NCBI RefSeq assembly: GCF_002001045.1
Contig: NZ_MUNR01000008.1
Coordinates: forward strand, 248,001-312,000
DNA from: Rhodanobacter sp. C01
GTDB lineage: Bacteria; Pseudomonadota; Gammaproteobacteria; Xanthomonadales; Rhodanobacteraceae
Direction: 5' to 3'
DNA length: 64,000 nucleotides
Under the pieces are notes generated by a model. The model did not search any database. It had not been told where the DNA came from and saw nothing but the letters and a program-made list of their open reading frames with translations. The translations under genes were made by a program, and so were the position numbers. Positions within the stretch are counted from its first letter, which is position 1. Every line of letters starts with the position of its first letter. Shown here piece by piece: positions 12,101 to 21,676 of the stretch.

Positions 12101-12371
12101 TCGTCGACAGGCCGGCCGACGAATCGGAGGTCATCATCGACAGGCCGGAGATCTGGCCGAGGTTGCGCTCCAGCGGCGTGGTGACCAGCGAGGCCATGGT
12201 GGCGGCGCTGGCACCCGGATACTGCGTGCTCACCACCAGGCTGGGCGCCTCGATTTCCGGCAGCGCCGAGACCGGCAGCTGGCGGTAGCCGAGGATGCCG
12301 AGCAGCAGGATCGCCACCATCAACAGCGAGGTGGCGATCGGCCGGCGAATGAAGAGTGTCGAAAATCCCAT
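9138..12371 (-). CDS. mdtB: RND multidrug efflux permease (MdtB-like) with Ser/Gly/Asn-rich insert
   Basis: 1077 residues, HAE1-type RND permease of the inner membrane. It begins MGFSTLFIRRPIATSLLMVA; the TM4 proton-relay pair is in GFVVDDAIVMIENIVRY and the second-half IVKKNAIMMIDFAIEAKR block is intact. It is longer than typical MdtB (about 1040) because of a low-complexity insert at about residues 778-812 (NGALTGSNATSFGQVASSN and on) in the second periplasmic domain, absent from the paralogue downstream. It follows the adaptor by 97 bases, in which a REP element sits. It probably pairs with the MdtC-like protein. Confidence 0.9.
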   Translation of the reverse strand: MGFSTLFIRRPIATSLLMVAILLLGILGYRQLPVSALPEIEAPSLVVSTQYPGASAATMASLVTTPLERNLGQISGLSMMTSDSSAGLSTIVLQFNMDRDIDIAAQDVQSALNQARGTLPSTLPYPPVYNRVNPADAPILTLELTSDSLPLRDVNNYADSILAQKLSQVQGVGLVSIAGNVRPAVRVQVNPAQLGNLGLTMEDVRSALTEANVNAPKGTLNGATQSYSIGTNDQLATAEEYKSTIISYQNNSAVRLSDVANVVDGAENDQLAAWANGKPAVLLDIRRQPGANIVQTVESIRQILPQLRAVLPANVHLDVFADRTVTIRASVHDVEFTLLLTIFLVVAVIFVFLRRLWATIIPSVAVPLSLLGTFGVMAFTGMSLDNLSLMALTVATGFVVDDAIVMIENIVRYIEQGKDGKEAAEIGAREIGFTVLSLTVSLVAVFLPLLLMPGVTGRLFHEFAWVLTIAVTISMLVSLTLTPMMCAYLLKADQLPEGDDAHERHAASGKKNLWTRTVNVYESSLDWVLGHQRLTITVAAITVVVTVFLYIVIPKGLLPEQDTGMITGVVQADQNVAFPQMEQRTKAVADALRKQDGVAGVAAFIGAGSVNPTLNQGQLSIVLKDRGDRANLDTMVANLQAAAAGIPGVALYLKPVQDVTLDSQVSATEYQYSLSDVNAAELSGYANQMTQAMRQRPELSDVGNNLADQGTALKLTIDRDKASRLGVPVQTIDDTLYDSFGQRQISTIFTQLNQYRVVLEVAPEFRTSTSLLNQLAVKSNGNGALTGSNATSFGQVASSNSSTSTGINVANTGVIIGSGSIIPIASLASSEITTAPLVVSHQQQLPAVTVSFNLAPGYSLSQAVDAIHDIEKQLNFPPQVRGQFIGKAAEFSSSLGDEVLLLLAAVIVIYIVLGVLYESYIHPLTIISTLPPAGVGALLALILCGMSLSVDGIVGIVLLIGIVKKNAIMMIDFAIEAKRTGLNAHDAIRRACLLRFRPIMMTTAAAMLGALPLALGNGIGSELRRPLGVSIVGGLLLSQLVTLYTTPVIYLYMERFSDWLAARREQRALQHANQGVA

Positions 12372-12385
12372 GGCTATCCGTAACG

Positions 12386-12412
12386 TGTAGGAGCGGCTTC
12401 AGCCGCGATCAT
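12386..12412. repeat. GTAG-headed REP element
   Basis: GTAGGAGCGGCTTCAGCCGC with following GATCATG: a GTAG head and a short imperfect palindrome (GCGGCT/AGCCGC). The same unit occurs twice at 25116-25189. It resembles the GTAG (SMAG-type) REPs of Stenotrophomonas and Xanthomonas. It sits in the mdtA-mdtB spacer, so it is transcribed within the efflux mRNA. Confidence 0.8.
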
Positions 12413-12468
12413 GGCCAGACCACGGCATGCGCGGTTGCGTCCCGCGCATACCTGATGCCGCGCTGCCA

Positions 12469-13734
12469 TCAACCGCCACGGCGGCCACCGCCCTTCTGAC
12501 CGTTCGCCTTGGCTTTCTTCATGTCGTCCGCGCTGGGTGCCGCCGGCACTTCGCCGGGCTTCAGCGCCTGCACCTTGCTGCCAGGCTTGAGCCGGAACTG
12601 ACCCTCGGTAACCACCTGCTCACCCACCGTCAGACCCTTGCTGATCATCACGTGGCTGGCGCCCACTTCATTGGCCGTCGTCACCGGCTGCATCTTCACC
12701 GTCTTGTCGTCCTGCAGCAGGTACACATAGTCGCCGTCCGGACCACGCTGCACCGCCTGCGCCGGAATCACCAGGCCACCGGCATCGGTGCGTACCTTCA
12801 GCTGCACGTTGACGAACTGGCCAGGCCACAGGGTGCCGTCCGCGTTCGGAAACTGCGCGCGCAGCTTGAACGTGCCGGTGCTGGTGTCGATCTGATTGTC
12901 GATCACCTGCAACACGCCGCCGTTGGCCAGCGGATGGGCGTCGGTGCGATCCAGCGCCGCCACCTCGAGCTGGGCGCCACCCTTGAACGCCGTGCGCACG
13001 GTTTCCAGGTTCTGCTCGGGCAGGTAGAAGATCACGTAGATCGGATGCACCTGGGTCAGCGTGACGATCGCCGTGGTGGTGGTCACCACATTGCCCGGAT
13101 CCACGCTGCGGATGCCGGTGACGCAGTCGCAGGGCGCGATGATGCGGGTGTAGTCCAGCTGCACTTTGCTCGAGCGCACGCTCGCCTCGTCGGCATTCAC
13201 GGCCGCCTGCAGCTGGCCCACGTTGTTGCGGTAGGTATCCATGTCCAGTGCTGCCACGTAACCGCTGGCGACCAGCGCCTGGTTGCGCTTGAGCGTGCTC
13301 TGCGCGGTGGCCAGCGAAGCCTGGTCCTGCTTCTGCTTGGCGACGGCCTGGTCATAGGCTGCCTGGAAGGTGCGCGGATCGATCTGCGCCAGCAGATCGC
13401 CCTTCTTCACTTCCTGGCCTTCCTTGAAGTTGATGCTCATCATCTCGCCGGCGACCTGCGGATTGATCGTCACGGTGTTGAGCGCCTGCACGGTACCGAG
13501 TCCGGTCAGGTAGATCGGCACGTTCTGGCTGACCACCGGCTCGACCGTGACCGGCACCGGCGCATTGTCCTTGTCATCCGGTCCGCCGCTCTGGTCCGTG
13601 GTCGCGGCTGCGTTCGCATGCTTGCCATAGCGATGCGCACCTTCGGCAGCAGGCTTGTGCAACAGCCTGAAGCCGATCGCCGCCACCACGATCACCGCAA
13701 TCACGATCAAAGCGATCTTCCAAAAACGCGACAT
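12469..13734 (-). CDS. mdtA: RND efflux periplasmic adaptor (MdtA-like)
   Basis: 421 residues, membrane-fusion protein that bridges RND permeases to an outer-membrane channel. One N-terminal anchor (WKIALIVIAVIVVAAIGF), then VNPQVAGEM-type lipoyl half-motif (TVTINPQVAGEMMSINFKEG), an alpha-hairpin rich in Gln/Ala (residues about 125-190), the second lipoyl half (KVQLDYTRIIAPCDCVTGI) and beta-barrel/membrane-proximal domains. The C-terminus is an unusual basic Gly/Lys/Arg tail (KKAKANGQKGGGRRGG). First gene of the mdtABC-order operon. The Cys pair in APCDCVTG is uncommon. Confidence 0.9.
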   Translation of the reverse strand: MSRFWKIALIVIAVIVVAAIGFRLLHKPAAEGAHRYGKHANAAATTDQSGGPDDKDNAPVPVTVEPVVSQNVPIYLTGLGTVQALNTVTINPQVAGEMMSINFKEGQEVKKGDLLAQIDPRTFQAAYDQAVAKQKQDQASLATAQSTLKRNQALVASGYVAALDMDTYRNNVGQLQAAVNADEASVRSSKVQLDYTRIIAPCDCVTGIRSVDPGNVVTTTTAIVTLTQVHPIYVIFYLPEQNLETVRTAFKGGAQLEVAALDRTDAHPLANGGVLQVIDNQIDTSTGTFKLRAQFPNADGTLWPGQFVNVQLKVRTDAGGLVIPAQAVQRGPDGDYVYLLQDDKTVKMQPVTTANEVGASHVMISKGLTVGEQVVTEGQFRLKPGSKVQALKPGEVPAAPSADDMKKAKANGQKGGGRRGG

Positions 13735-14020
13735 GTGAAACTCCTGGACTTAACTGAAACCGCGCGGCCACTCGGCACACCATCACGCAGTATGCATATC
13801 TGATATGTATGGAGTTTGTCGGTTCCACCCGCGGGGACAAAGTCCGACCGACTCCTCACTCGGGTGAAAGCATAGGGGCAGTTGAACGAAATTGGACAAT
13901 GCCGGTTGACAGGGGTAGGGCATGACCGATGGCAGGGTCGACCGCCCCACGGCGCCTGGCAAGCCCTGCGGTACGTCACATGAAAGCCGGACGGTGCCTC
14001 CGGATACCCGGCACGGAGGC
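13735..14020. other. divergent spacer between mdtA and cytochrome c gene
   Basis: No gene seen. It must hold the promoter of the minus-strand mdtABC operon; a near-palindromic AT-rich patch (ATGCATATCTGATATGTATG, 13791-13810) about 60 bases before the mdtA start is a candidate operator or -10 region. No regulator gene adjoins the operon. Confidence 0.35.
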
Positions 14021-14050
14021 CTGAAACTTGCCGCGTGCTTCGTCTATAAT
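14021..14050 (+). promoter_or_regulatory. candidate sigma-70 promoter of the cytochrome c gene
   Basis: A consensus TATAAT at 14045-14050 with CTGAAA at 14021-14026 (18-base spacer) as a weak -35. It lies 190 bases before the start, implying a long leader. Confidence 0.45.
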
Positions 14051-14239
14051 CCGCGACTGGCTGGCTGCCCGACCCGTCCACGGGTCTGGTAGCCGCGGGG
14101 GTGTCCATGCTGCATGCCCGCAAGCATGGCTGTCCGCACCGGAATGACTTCCCGGATCGGTAGTTCAGTACAAGCAAATCCGGCATGCCGGGACGGCCAT
14201 CGTGGCCCTGCCGCCTTGCCCACTGACAGGAGTACGTGC

Positions 14240-14773
14240 GTGAGCGGTCCCATGAGCAAATCCGATCAGAGCTTCCTGCGCCAGTTTTCCGTCATGCTCA
14301 GTGGCCTGGTGGTGCTGACCCTGGTGCTGATCTTCTCCGCCCTGGCGATTTACGAGCACGCGCCGCACGAGACCAATCCGAACGAACCGGCCCAGGTCGC
14401 CGAGCGGATTGCGCCGGCCGGTGCCGTCTATGCCGGCAACACCGGTCGGGCTGCGATGCAGGCCGCTGCCGATGCCGCCGCCAAGGCTGCCGCGTCGCAA
14501 GTCGCCTACGGCGGCACCACCGATGGCAAGACCATCTACGAAAACCTGTGCACCAGCTGCCATACCGCCGGTATCGCCGGTGCACCGAAACTGGGCGACA
14601 AGAGCATGTGGGGTCCGCGCATCGCCGAAGGCCTCGACACCCTGATCAAGCATGCCACCGAGGGTTATCACGGCCCGGACGGCAACTTCATGCCGCCGAA
14701 GGGCGGCAATCCGGCGCTTACGGACGAGCAGGTCAAGGCTGCCGTCACCTGGATCGTCGGTCAGGCCAAGTAA
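14240..14773 (+). CDS. cytochrome c5-family protein, membrane-anchored
   Basis: 177 residues. The GTG at 14240 is preferred over ATG 14252 because AGGAG ends 7 bases before it. One N-terminal membrane helix (LSGLVVLTLVLIFSALAIY) anchors a periplasmic domain; after an Ala-rich linker comes a single class I c-type haem site CTSCH and a distal Met in NFMPPKGGN, matching cytochrome c5 (CytC5/CycB) architecture. It would carry electrons in the periplasm, possibly to a terminal oxidase. Monocistronic: its own promoter-like element upstream and a strong terminator 26 bases after the stop. Confidence 0.88.
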   Translation: MSGPMSKSDQSFLRQFSVMLSGLVVLTLVLIFSALAIYEHAPHETNPNEPAQVAERIAPAGAVYAGNTGRAAMQAAADAAAKAAASQVAYGGTTDGKTIYENLCTSCHTAGIAGAPKLGDKSMWGPRIAEGLDTLIKHATEGYHGPDGNFMPPKGGNPALTDEQVKAAVTWIVGQAK

Positions 14774-14798
14774 GCCCTCGCTTCAAGAAAGCAAAACC

Positions 14799-14822
14799 AA
14801 ACGCCGCCCTCGGGCGGCGTTT
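14799..14822 (+). terminator. rho-independent terminator of cytochrome c gene
   Basis: 11-bp stem AAACGCCGCCC/GGGCGGCGTTT closing on a TC loop, flanked by A-rich and T-rich sides; works in the plus direction and possibly both. Confidence 0.8.
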
Positions 14823-14900
14823 CCGTTTGCCCCTTCCCCTGCTTGTGAGGGAAGGTCGGAATAGGGTTGTCCGCGCTTGCGGCAAGATCAAAAGCAACTC

Positions 14901-14918
14901 GCCCCTGCAAGCAGGGGC
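14901..14918 (-). terminator. hairpin downstream of acpH
   Basis: 8-bp GCCCCTGC/GCAGGGGC stem, 10 bases after the acpH stop; on the minus strand GAGTTGCTTTTGATC follows, a modest T-tract. Confidence 0.55.
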
Positions 14919-14927
14919 AGGAGTACA

Positions 14928-15533
14928 TCACGCGGGTTTTCTGCTCTCCTGCGCCTCGATCCATTCCCGCGCAAACTCTCGCAACTGTGGAAAGAACGCC
15001 TCGAAGCGCTCCTGCAACACCGCCTCCCGCGCCACCAGCACGGGGAGTGCCGAATTCAGCGGATTGTCCCGGCTCAGGCGTTGCCCGATCCCTGCCAGCG
15101 CCCGCCCCAGCAGTGCGGGATCGGCATAGCCTGCGGGCAAATCATGCGCCTCCATGTAACCGCGAAACCGCTGCAGCGCCGGCGGCAGCAAGGCATCGTG
15201 ACGATGCAGCAACGCACGCAAGGCATCGGAGTAATCGTCCAGCGGCTGCGCGCACCAGCGCGCGAAATCCCGCGCCAGGCAATGGTCGAACCACATGTCG
15301 AGCAGGATCCCGGCATAGCGCCGGTACGGCGTCGGCAGCAGCGCCTTGGCCGCCAGCACCTCGGGATGAGCGTCGGTATGCACATCGATGGCGCGATGCA
15401 GGCGGATACCGGCGATCACCTGCGGCGGAAACAACTCCGGATCGGGCTGGCCGTGCACGAAGTCGCCCAGCATGCCGCCGAGCTGCAACCCCTCGTCGTC
15501 GCCAGCCAGCAGCACGTGCGCGAGATGGTTCAT
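14928..15533 (-). CDS. acpH: acyl carrier protein phosphodiesterase
   Basis: 201 residues, the size of AcpH, which hydrolyses holo-ACP to apo-ACP and 4'-phosphopantetheine. The start MNHLAHVLLAG and the block LQLGGMLGDFVHGQ are characteristic, as is IRLHRAIDVHTDAHP with the HD-like metal residues, and LLDMWFDHCLARDF. It is cytosolic and may recycle the cofactor of the fatty acid ACP or, speculatively, the pigment-cluster ACP farther along. It stands back to back with the hydrolase gene at 15582, sharing a 48-base promoter region. Confidence 0.93.
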   Translation of the reverse strand: MNHLAHVLLAGDDEGLQLGGMLGDFVHGQPDPELFPPQVIAGIRLHRAIDVHTDAHPEVLAAKALLPTPYRRYAGILLDMWFDHCLARDFARWCAQPLDDYSDALRALLHRHDALLPPALQRFRGYMEAHDLPAGYADPALLGRALAGIGQRLSRDNPLNSALPVLVAREAVLQERFEAFFPQLREFAREWIEAQESRKPA

Positions 15534-15581
15534 CCACAGTGCCCGCGGCGGCGAATCGCCGTGGCGGTTATCATCTTATGC

Positions 15582-16271
15582 ATGAATCCCTCCGAGCTCC
15601 CCGCCGAACCTGCCGGCTTTCCCGAGATCGCCGCCAGTTTCATGCTCGCCGGCCCTGCCGGCAAGCTCGAAACCGTCAGCGATGTCGCCGTGCCAGCCTG
15701 CGCGCGCCGCGGCGTCGCGGTGATCTGCCACCCGAATCCGGTGCAGGGCGGCACCATGCACAACAAGGTGGTGACCATGCTGGACCGCTCATTGCGCGAA
15801 TCCGGGCTGGACACTGTGCGCTTCAACTTCCGCGGCACTGGCGACTCCGAGGGTGTGTATGACAATGGCGATGGTGAAGGCGATGACCTTGCCGCCGTGG
15901 TCGCCTGGGTACGTCGCGTGCGACCGGACGACACGCTGTGGTTGGCGGGCTTCTCGTTCGGCAGCTACGTCACCATCCGCAACGCCGCCAAGCTGCAAGC
16001 CAGAGCCCTGATCAGCATTGCCCCGCCAGCCGGCCGCTGGTCGTTCGAATCGATCACCCCGCCCGGCTGTCCCTGGCTGGTGGTGATGGGCGAGGAGGAC
16101 GAGGTGGTAGAGCCGCAGGCGGTGTTCGACTGGATCGACAGCCTTGCGGTGCCACCGGAACTGGTGCGCATGCCGGAGACCGGTCATTTCTTCCATCGCC
16201 GGCTGATGGATCTGCGCGGCGCGGTGAAACACACCGTGCGTGATTGGCTGCCGCCGCCGCGCCAGCCGTGA
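15582..16271 (+). CDS. alpha/beta hydrolase (YfhR/COG2945-like)
   Basis: 229 residues. Start ATG 15582; the frame is open far upstream through the antisense of acpH, which is artefactual. Alpha/beta hydrolase features: CHPNPVQGGTMHNKVV (oxyanion-region HPxP-GG motif of this branch), RFNFRGTGDSEG, nucleophile Ser in GFSFGSY, acid in EEDEVV and catalytic His in TGHFFHRR. This short branch (COG2945) is widespread in proteobacteria with unknown natural substrate, probably an ester or thioester. It precedes zapE by 57 bases on the same strand, so they may be co-transcribed. Confidence 0.88.
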   Translation: MNPSELPAEPAGFPEIAASFMLAGPAGKLETVSDVAVPACARRGVAVICHPNPVQGGTMHNKVVTMLDRSLRESGLDTVRFNFRGTGDSEGVYDNGDGEGDDLAAVVAWVRRVRPDDTLWLAGFSFGSYVTIRNAAKLQARALISIAPPAGRWSFESITPPGCPWLVVMGEEDEVVEPQAVFDWIDSLAVPPELVRMPETGHFFHRRLMDLRGAVKHTVRDWLPPPRQP

Positions 16272-16328
16272 AGCATGTCGCCGATCGCGCCTGACGCTCC
16301 CCATCCATCTCACCCAAGACGCCGTTCC

Positions 16329-17447
16329 ATGAGTGAAACTTCACCGCTCGCGCCGAGTGTGCGCTACCAGGAAGGCGTCGCCGCGCACCGCTGGGAATCC
16401 GATCCCACCCAGCTCGCATTGCTGCCCGAGTTCGACCGCATGCACGCAGCGCTATGCGTACCGCCTGAAACACACAACGGTCTGTTTGGACGGCTGAAAT
16501 CCCTGCTCGGCAACGACCAAATCGAAGCGGTGCCCGGCCTGTACCTGTGGGGCACGGTCGGCCGCGGCAAGACCTTCCTGATGGACCTGTTCGTGGCCAG
16601 CCTGCCGCACGGCGTCGCGCTGCGCCGGCACTACCACCGCTTCATGGGCGAAGTGCACGACAGCCTGCGCGCGCTCGGCGAGCGCCAGAACCCGCTGGTC
16701 GAGGTGGCCGCCGGCCTCGCCGAGCGCTGCCGCGTGCTGTGCCTCGACGAATTCCTGGTCAACGATATCGGCGATGCGATGATCCTGGCCAACCTGCTCG
16801 ACGCGCTGTTCGCGCGCGGCGTGACCCTGGTCACCACATCCAACACCGCACCGGCCAATCTCTACAAGGACGGTCTGCAACGCGCCCGTTTCCTGCCCGC
16901 GATTGCCCTGATCGAACAGCGCTGCCACGTGGTCGAGATGGCCTCGTCGCACGACTGGCGCCTGCGCGCACTGGCGCAGGCGCCGGTGTACTTGACGCCA
17001 CCTGGCGCCGAAGTGCATCGCGCACTGGAGCGCATCTTCAGCAGTCAGGCCAGTGGCCCCATCCAGCAGGACGGCTCGCTGCAGATCAACGGCCGCGCCA
17101 TCCCGTTCCGCAAATGCGCCGACAACATCCTCTGGTTCGATTTCGACGCGCTGTGCGAAGGTCCGCGCGCGGTCGCCGACTACATTGCGCTGGCCAAGGC
17201 AGGTCCGGCGATCATCATCGCCAACGTGCCGCAGTTCACCATCTACAGCGAGGACGCCGCCAAGCGCTTCGTACAGCTGGTCGACGAGTTCTACGATCGC
17301 CACGTCAAGCTGGTGCTGTCCGCCGCCGCACCGATCACCGAGCTGTACGACGGTGAACGCCTGCGCGCCGAATTCGGTCGCACCGAGTCGCGGCTGATCG
17401 AGATGCAGAGCAAGGACTACCTGGCGCTGGAACATCGCGCGGACTAG
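16329..17447 (+). CDS. zapE: cell division protein ZapE (AFG1-like ATPase)
   Basis: 372 residues, normal for ZapE (about 375). Walker A GTVGRGKTFLMDLF, Walker B VLCLDEFLVNDIGDA and sensor-like VTTSNTAPANLYKDGLQR are all present, followed by the family C-terminal region with NILWFDFDALCEGPRA. In E. coli ZapE acts at the constricting division septum and affects Z-ring stability in an ATP-dependent way. Start ATG 16329 chosen for the family N-terminus SETSPLAPSVRYQ; an 18-residue upstream extension is less likely. Confidence 0.94.
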   Translation: MSETSPLAPSVRYQEGVAAHRWESDPTQLALLPEFDRMHAALCVPPETHNGLFGRLKSLLGNDQIEAVPGLYLWGTVGRGKTFLMDLFVASLPHGVALRRHYHRFMGEVHDSLRALGERQNPLVEVAAGLAERCRVLCLDEFLVNDIGDAMILANLLDALFARGVTLVTTSNTAPANLYKDGLQRARFLPAIALIEQRCHVVEMASSHDWRLRALAQAPVYLTPPGAEVHRALERIFSSQASGPIQQDGSLQINGRAIPFRKCADNILWFDFDALCEGPRAVADYIALAKAGPAIIIANVPQFTIYSEDAAKRFVQLVDEFYDRHVKLVLSAAAPITELYDGERLRAEFGRTESRLIEMQSKDYLALEHRAD

Positions 17448-17530
17448 CCTTGATGTCCTGCCTCCGCGGGATTCTGCCATGCACGCCACACTGACCGGTT
17501 CGCGCCACGACAACGTCGAGGCTGTATTCC

Positions 17531-17896
17531 GTGTTACCAACGCCAGGTCGACACGCCGTGTCAGCTAACGACTGGATGTTCGGGCTTGAAGAGGCCCTAG
17601 GGAAGCTTCCGGGTAGCCCGGATGAATTCCGTTTCCATTATGGCCTGAGGCACGGTTCGATGAAGATCGGACTCTATGCGCCGCGAGGTACGGATACGCA
17701 GTCGCCGCATCAGCAGGACGAACTCTACATTGTCATCAGCGGCGTCGGTGATTTTCTAAAATGCGGAGAACGCATTCCGTTCAAAGCTGGCGACGTGCTG
17801 TTTGTGGAAGCCGGCTCCGAGCATCGGTTTGAAAATTTCTCTGACGACTTCGCCACATGGGTCGTGTTCTGGGGGCCGAAGGGTGGAGAACACTAG
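17531..17896 (+). CDS. cupin-domain protein
   Basis: 121 residues if it starts at GTG 17531 (weak GAGG upstream); GTG 17558 would give [16 protein letters not shown] and is also plausible. A single cupin fold with metal-binding His/Glu in [14 protein letters not shown] (motif 1) and [14 protein letters not shown] (motif 2). The substrate is unknown. Its last 14 bases overlap the start of the MFS transporter gene, so translation is probably coupled and the two may handle the same compound. Confidence 0.78.
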   Translation: MLPTPGRHAVSANDWMFGLEEALGKLPGSPDEFRFHYGLRHGSMKIGLYAPRGTDTQSPHQQDELYIVISGVGDFLKCGERIPFKAGDVLFVEAGSEHRFENFSDDFATWVVFWGPKGGEH

Positions 17897-19160
17897 GCGT
17901 CAGAACATCCTGGCGATCTTCCGCGTCGTTGGCGGCAATTTCCTCGAGATGTACGACTTCATGGTCTATGGCTATTACGCCTCGGCCATCGCGCGCACGT
18001 ATTTCCCGAGTCACAACGCGTATGCGTCGCTGCTGCTGACCCTGCTGACTTTCGCCGCCGGCTTCGTGATGCGGCCGATCGGCGCGATCGTGCTCGGCGC
18101 GTACATCGACCATCACGGCCGCCGCAAGGGACTGATCCTCACCCTCGCAATGATGGCTGTCGGCACCTTGATGGTCGCAGCGGTACCAGGCTACGCCACC
18201 ATCGGTGCACTGGCGCCGCTGCTGGTGCTGGCCGGACGCCTGCTGCAGGGGTTCTCCGCCGGCGTCGAGTTGGGTGGCGTGTCGGTCTACCTGTCCGAGA
18301 TCGCCACACCGGGACACCGAGGCTTTTACTGTTCCTGGCAATCGGCCAGCCAGCAGGTCGCGGTGATGTTCGCCGCGTTGCTCGGCCTGTTGCTGCAACG
18401 CTGGCTGTCGCCGCAGGCGATGAGCGACTGGGGCTGGCGCGTGCCGTTCCTGATCGGCTGCCTGATCGTGCCGTTCGTGTTCCTGATCCGCCGTTCGCTG
18501 CAGGAAACCGAGGCCTTCCTCGCCCGCAAGCACCGCCTCGACGCCAGCGAAATCTACCGCTCGATGCTCACCCACTGGCGCATCGTGCTGCTCGGCATGG
18601 CGATGGTGCTGATGACCACGGTGTCGTTCTACCTGATCACCGCGTACACGCCGACCTTCGGCAAGGAAGTACTGAAGCTGTCGGAGTCGGACGTGTTTGT
18701 GGTGACGCTATGCATCGGCATCTCAAACCTGATCTGGTTGCCGCTGATGGGCGCGCTGTCCGACCGCATCGGTCGCTGGCCACTGCTGCTCGCCTGCACC
18801 GTACTCGCCCTGCTTACCGCGTATCCGGTGCTGCACTGGCTGGTGGCCGAGCCCGGCTTCGATCGGCTGCTCGGCGTGGAGCTGTGGCTGTCCTTCATCT
18901 ATGCCAGCTACAACGGCGCGCTGGTGGTGGCACTCACCGAAATCATGCCGGTCGAGGTACGCACCGCCGGCTTCTCGCTCGCCTACAGCCTCGCTACCAC
19001 CCTGGGTGGTTCGAGCCTGGCGATCTCGCAATGGCTGATCCATCTCACCGGCAACAACGCCGCGCCGGGGCTGTGGCTGTCGTTCGCGGCACTGTGTGGA
19101 TTGATCGCGACGGTACTGGTATATCGCAACCCGGAAAAACGCAACTTGCATCGGGCATAA
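17883..19160 (+). CDS. MFS metabolite:proton symporter
   Basis: 425 residues from GTG 17883 ([19 protein letters not shown]), overlapping the cupin stop by 14 bases. Twelve predicted membrane segments; signature loop [13 protein letters not shown] between TM2 and TM3 and [15 protein letters not shown] in TM4 identify the metabolite:H+ symporter branch (citrate/shikimate/proline-like, as CitA, KgtP, ProP). Probably imports an organic acid, not further specified. A longer frame starting at 17802 would cross deeply into the cupin gene and was not used. Confidence 0.88.
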   Translation: MENTRRQNILAIFRVVGGNFLEMYDFMVYGYYASAIARTYFPSHNAYASLLLTLLTFAAGFVMRPIGAIVLGAYIDHHGRRKGLILTLAMMAVGTLMVAAVPGYATIGALAPLLVLAGRLLQGFSAGVELGGVSVYLSEIATPGHRGFYCSWQSASQQVAVMFAALLGLLLQRWLSPQAMSDWGWRVPFLIGCLIVPFVFLIRRSLQETEAFLARKHRLDASEIYRSMLTHWRIVLLGMAMVLMTTVSFYLITAYTPTFGKEVLKLSESDVFVVTLCIGISNLIWLPLMGALSDRIGRWPLLLACTVLALLTAYPVLHWLVAEPGFDRLLGVELWLSFIYASYNGALVVALTEIMPVEVRTAGFSLAYSLATTLGGSSLAISQWLIHLTGNNAAPGLWLSFAALCGLIATVLVYRNPEKRNLHRA

Positions 19161-19262
19161 GTTGCTGCGATACGCCTCAGCTCATGCAGTTCTGCATTGT
19201 GTACACATCGTGAGATACCAGGCCGTTGGCTGCGTGACGCAGTGTGCAAAGGCGTATCGTCC

Positions 19263-19754
19263 ATGCTCCTCACAATCGGTTCTCCCATGGCAACGAAGAT
19301 GCCCTTTCCCCAAGCCGCCTTCTTGAATCATCTGGAGCTACTCGAGAAGTCCTCTCCCTTGGCTGCGAATGCTGCACTATCCCCATCACTTGCCCACATT
19401 CTTTTCGCTTCGGATGAGACCGTGACTCTGACCAAGAGCGCCGGTTGCCTGATCGAGCTGCTGAAGGCCAGGCAGGCAACACTGCAGGCAGCATTCGACA
19501 GGGAACTCGCAGCCGACGAACTGCGTCGCTACCAGAAGTTCGCCAAGCCCGGACAGCCCTCGGCGCACACCGTCCAGCTCCGGCAGAAGCAGGCGTCTGC
19601 CCGGCAAGCCTCCAGCCAGTCGAAGCAATCGTTCATCAAGGTCGCCGCGGCGTTTGTCCGGGAAGCCGGCATCGAGATTCCGCAACGTGTTGCGCTCGAG
19701 GAATTCATCACCCACTGGATCGATGCCAACGTGCCGAAGGACTTTTCCCAGTAG
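19263..19754 (+). CDS. hypothetical protein, about 163 aa
   Basis: Starts at ATG 19263 (AAGG 11 bases upstream) or ATG 19287 (MATKMPFPQAAFLNHLELL); the choice is uncertain. The sequence is soluble and helical, rich in Leu, Ala, Gln and Lys, with ETVTLTKSAGCLIELLKAR and a C-terminal AAAFVREAGIEIPQRVALEE. No motif recognised. A 180-codon frame exists on the opposite strand, but the plus frame has fewer rare residues and ends neatly. Function unknown. Confidence 0.5.
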   Translation: MLLTIGSPMATKMPFPQAAFLNHLELLEKSSPLAANAALSPSLAHILFASDETVTLTKSAGCLIELLKARQATLQAAFDRELAADELRRYQKFAKPGQPSAHTVQLRQKQASARQASSQSKQSFIKVAAAFVREAGIEIPQRVALEEFITHWIDANVPKDFSQ

Positions 19755-19842
19755 CGTGGCAAGTGCGGCCTTCGGTCGCCGCCAAAAACGAGCATATTCA
19801 GTGTCAGAATCTGAAAGCGCCTCTAAACATTCAGCGCATTCC

Positions 19843-20208
19843 ATGATTGGTAAAGTCTTTTTAGCTTTTTTGTTGCTTACGACAAGCGCGGCAGCCTCCG
19901 ACGTCAAGTTGACGAAAGAACAAATCATCGAACTTGCAAAGCAGGCATCTGCAAGCTATTGCCAAAATCCTGCACACACATTGGATGACCTTCATACAGT
20001 TCGCTGCGATTTCATAGCGTCTTTTAGTTCTGGCAGGTGGACCGTTGGCGCAGGTCCAGACTATGAGGACGACCGTGGCAATCCAGTAATTGTCGAGATG
20101 CGAGCCCTCCTATTTTATTACTCGCCGTCTGGCAAGCTTCTTCAGGAAATTGGGCCACACGGTCAAGTCATGTCACCTTCTGGTGTCGATGCTTCAACAA
20201 AGCACTGA
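19843..20208 (+). CDS. hypothetical secreted protein, AT-richer than neighbours
   Basis: 121 residues from ATG 19843. MIGKVFLAFLLLTTSAAAS is a typical signal peptide; the mature part has two Cys (SYCQNPAH and VRCDFIASF) that could form a disulfide, and a block VIVEMRALLFYYSPSGKLL. No family recognised. Codon use is visibly AT-rich (Ile ATT, Leu TTG/CTT, Ser AGT/TCT) compared with the strongly GC3-biased genes around it, suggesting recent acquisition. Upstream in-frame extension to 19654 would hide the signal peptide. Confidence 0.6.
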   Translation: MIGKVFLAFLLLTTSAAASDVKLTKEQIIELAKQASASYCQNPAHTLDDLHTVRCDFIASFSSGRWTVGAGPDYEDDRGNPVIVEMRALLFYYSPSGKLLQEIGPHGQVMSPSGVDASTKH

Positions 20209-20364
20209 ACGTCTACTTCTGGTCGCCGAAAGCGATCTAAAACACCAACGAATCCACCCTCATTATGTGGGTGGTCAACACATTTTTCGGCGAACCAACG
20301 CCAAAAATTCGGCACCGCGTCGTGGTAACGCGCTAGCATCGGTCGTCCCTCGGAGGAGATACCC

Positions 20365-21666
<1,302 letters not shown>

Positions 21667-21676
21667 GTAGCGAACC

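Noticed and set aside
9159..12383. 1074-codon plus-strand frame opposite the MdtB-like permease
   Set aside because: Covers the antisense of the gene almost exactly and is rich in Arg, His, Gln and Asp, typical of the complementary frame of GC3-biased coding DNA.
14877..15581. N-terminal extension of the alpha/beta hydrolase frame
   Set aside because: The extra 235 codons are antisense to acpH; the hydrolase start at 15582 fits the family length.
20209..20364. Possible integron attC site in the AT-rich spacer
   Set aside because: The inverted repeat lacks the paired RYYYAAC/GTTRRRY core spacing and no integron integrase is present.
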